DNA from: Marmoricola sp. | GTDB lineage: Bacteria; Actinomycetota; Actinomycetes; Propionibacteriales; Nocardioidaceae | Reading direction: 5' to 3' | Assembly (NCBI GenBank): GCA_030151765.1 | Contig: JASLCW010000124.1 | Coordinates: 1 to 30,717, forward strand | DNA: 30,717 nt | In this document: in pieces, positions 30,229 through 30,717 of the stretch | Layout: every line of letters starts with the position of its first letter | Numbering within the stretch: the first letter of the stretch is position 1 | Notes under the pieces: model-generated | The model's database searches: none | What the model saw: only the letters and a program-made list of their open reading frames with translations | Told to the model about the DNA's origin: nothing | Made by a program: the position numbers and the translations under genes

Positions 30229-30717
30229 TCATTCGGGGGGCAGGGGTGCGTCGTGCAGCGGGTCCTCGGGAGCCTCCATTGAACTGGCGGTGCCGTTGCT
30301 TCCCGCCGGCGGGGCCGTCGGGGGTGCCGTCGGCGGTACGACGGGCGGCGCGACCGGCGGCGCGACCGGGGCGGCCACCGGAGCAGCGTCGGCCTTGGCC
30401 CGGTCGAGGATCTCCTGCGGGATGTCCACCGGCGGAATCGTCGAGGGCACCCGGGTCGGCGATCCGGTCCAGGCCGGGCGCTCGGGGCGACGCCGCAGCG
30501 GCGCGAAGACCTCGGCGACCTGCTCCTTGTCGAGCGTCTCCTTGTCGAGCAGGGCCAGCACCAGCGCGTCGAGGACGTCGCGGTTCTCCTCGAGGATGTC
30601 GAAGGCCTCCTGGTGGGCATTGGCCAGGAACTTCTTCACCTCGTCGTCGATGATCGCGGCGACGTCCTCGGAGTAGTCCCGGCTGTGGCCCATGTCGCGG
30701 CCCAGGAAGGGCTCGGC
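30229..30717 (-). CDS. ftsH: FtsH protease, C-terminal part (cut by window edge)
   Basis: About 162 C-terminal residues of the ATP-dependent membrane zinc protease are visible. EPFLGRDMGHSRDYSEDVAAIIDDEVKKFL is the conserved end of the M41 peptidase domain, followed by the helical NRDVLDALVLALLDKETLDKEQV. The remaining tail (about 95 residues) is variable and strongly Pro/Ala-rich (repeated APPVAPP-like units around 30300-30400), ending DPLHDAPLPPE. FtsH degrades membrane and regulatory proteins; the tail is probably disordered. The order ftsH-folE is conserved in actinobacteria. Confidence 0.95.
   Translation of the reverse strand, partial: AEPFLGRDMGHSRDYSEDVAAIIDDEVKKFLANAHQEAFDILEENRDVLDALVLALLDKETLDKEQVAEVFAPLRRRPERPAWTGSPTRVPSTIPPVDIPQEILDRAKADAAPVAAPVAPPVAPPVVPPTAPPTAPPAGSNGTASSMEAPEDPLHDAPLPPE

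Noticed and set aside
1..30717. CRISPR arrays, tRNA or rRNA genes, insertion sequences
   Set aside because: No regularly spaced repeats, cloverleaf-like sequences, rRNA segments or transposase motifs were seen by eye. The inserts carry no visible mobility genes.

Overview
The window is GC-rich, densely packed actinobacterial chromosome. Lsr2, ClpC, a folate-pantothenate-NAD-CoA gene cluster, GTG/TTG starts and 4-nt stop/start overlaps point to an actinomycete, plausibly Propionibacteriales (Nocardioides-like); the exact genus is inference. No tRNA, rRNA, CRISPR array, transposase or integrase was seen.

The backbone lies almost entirely on the minus strand. Read from the right end it is ftsH (3' part), folE, [insert C], folP, folB, folK, a DUF3180 membrane protein, a membrane/coiled-coil protein, [insert B], a Rossmann/DUF2520 protein, panC, panD, nadB, nadC, coaX, [insert A], lysS, lsr2, a plus-strand lysyl-oxidase-like gene, and clpC (5' end). 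This follows the Mycobacterium tuberculosis order ftsH-folE-folP1-folB-folK-Rv3605c-Rv3604c-Rv3603c-panC-panD-coaX-Rv3599c-lysS-lsr2-clpC1. The three inserts stand out against it.

Insert A (about 3.7-6.3 kb, plus strand) holds a zinc-type dehydrogenase gene broken by a small frameshifting deletion and an intact class III aminotransferase. Insert B (about 12.3-22.0 kb) is a cell-surface glycopolymer locus. It encodes two large CDP-polyol phosphotransferases of the TagF/TarL family, one fused to a GT2 glycosyltransferase, a Bcs1-like bifunctional cytidylyltransferase/reductase expected to make CDP-ribitol, and two PAPS-type sulfotransferases transcribed divergently. Together they suggest a sulfated poly(ribitol phosphate)-type wall polymer. 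Insert C (about 25.0-29.6 kb) holds a SARP-like (BTAD) regulator with TPR-type repeats and two tandem secreted TolB-like beta-propeller proteins. The propeller promoter carries 11-bp-periodic direct repeats of the kind SARP proteins bind.

Regulatory signals that can be read directly include a ClgR-type palindrome upstream of clpC and a recurring TANNNT box 6-7 nt before ATG (lsr2, lysS, nadB, folP, a sulfotransferase, the coiled-coil protein), which suggests leaderless transcripts. There is also an intrinsic terminator between the insert A genes. The 471-nt intergenic region upstream of the DUF2520-panC operon contains four inverted repeats.
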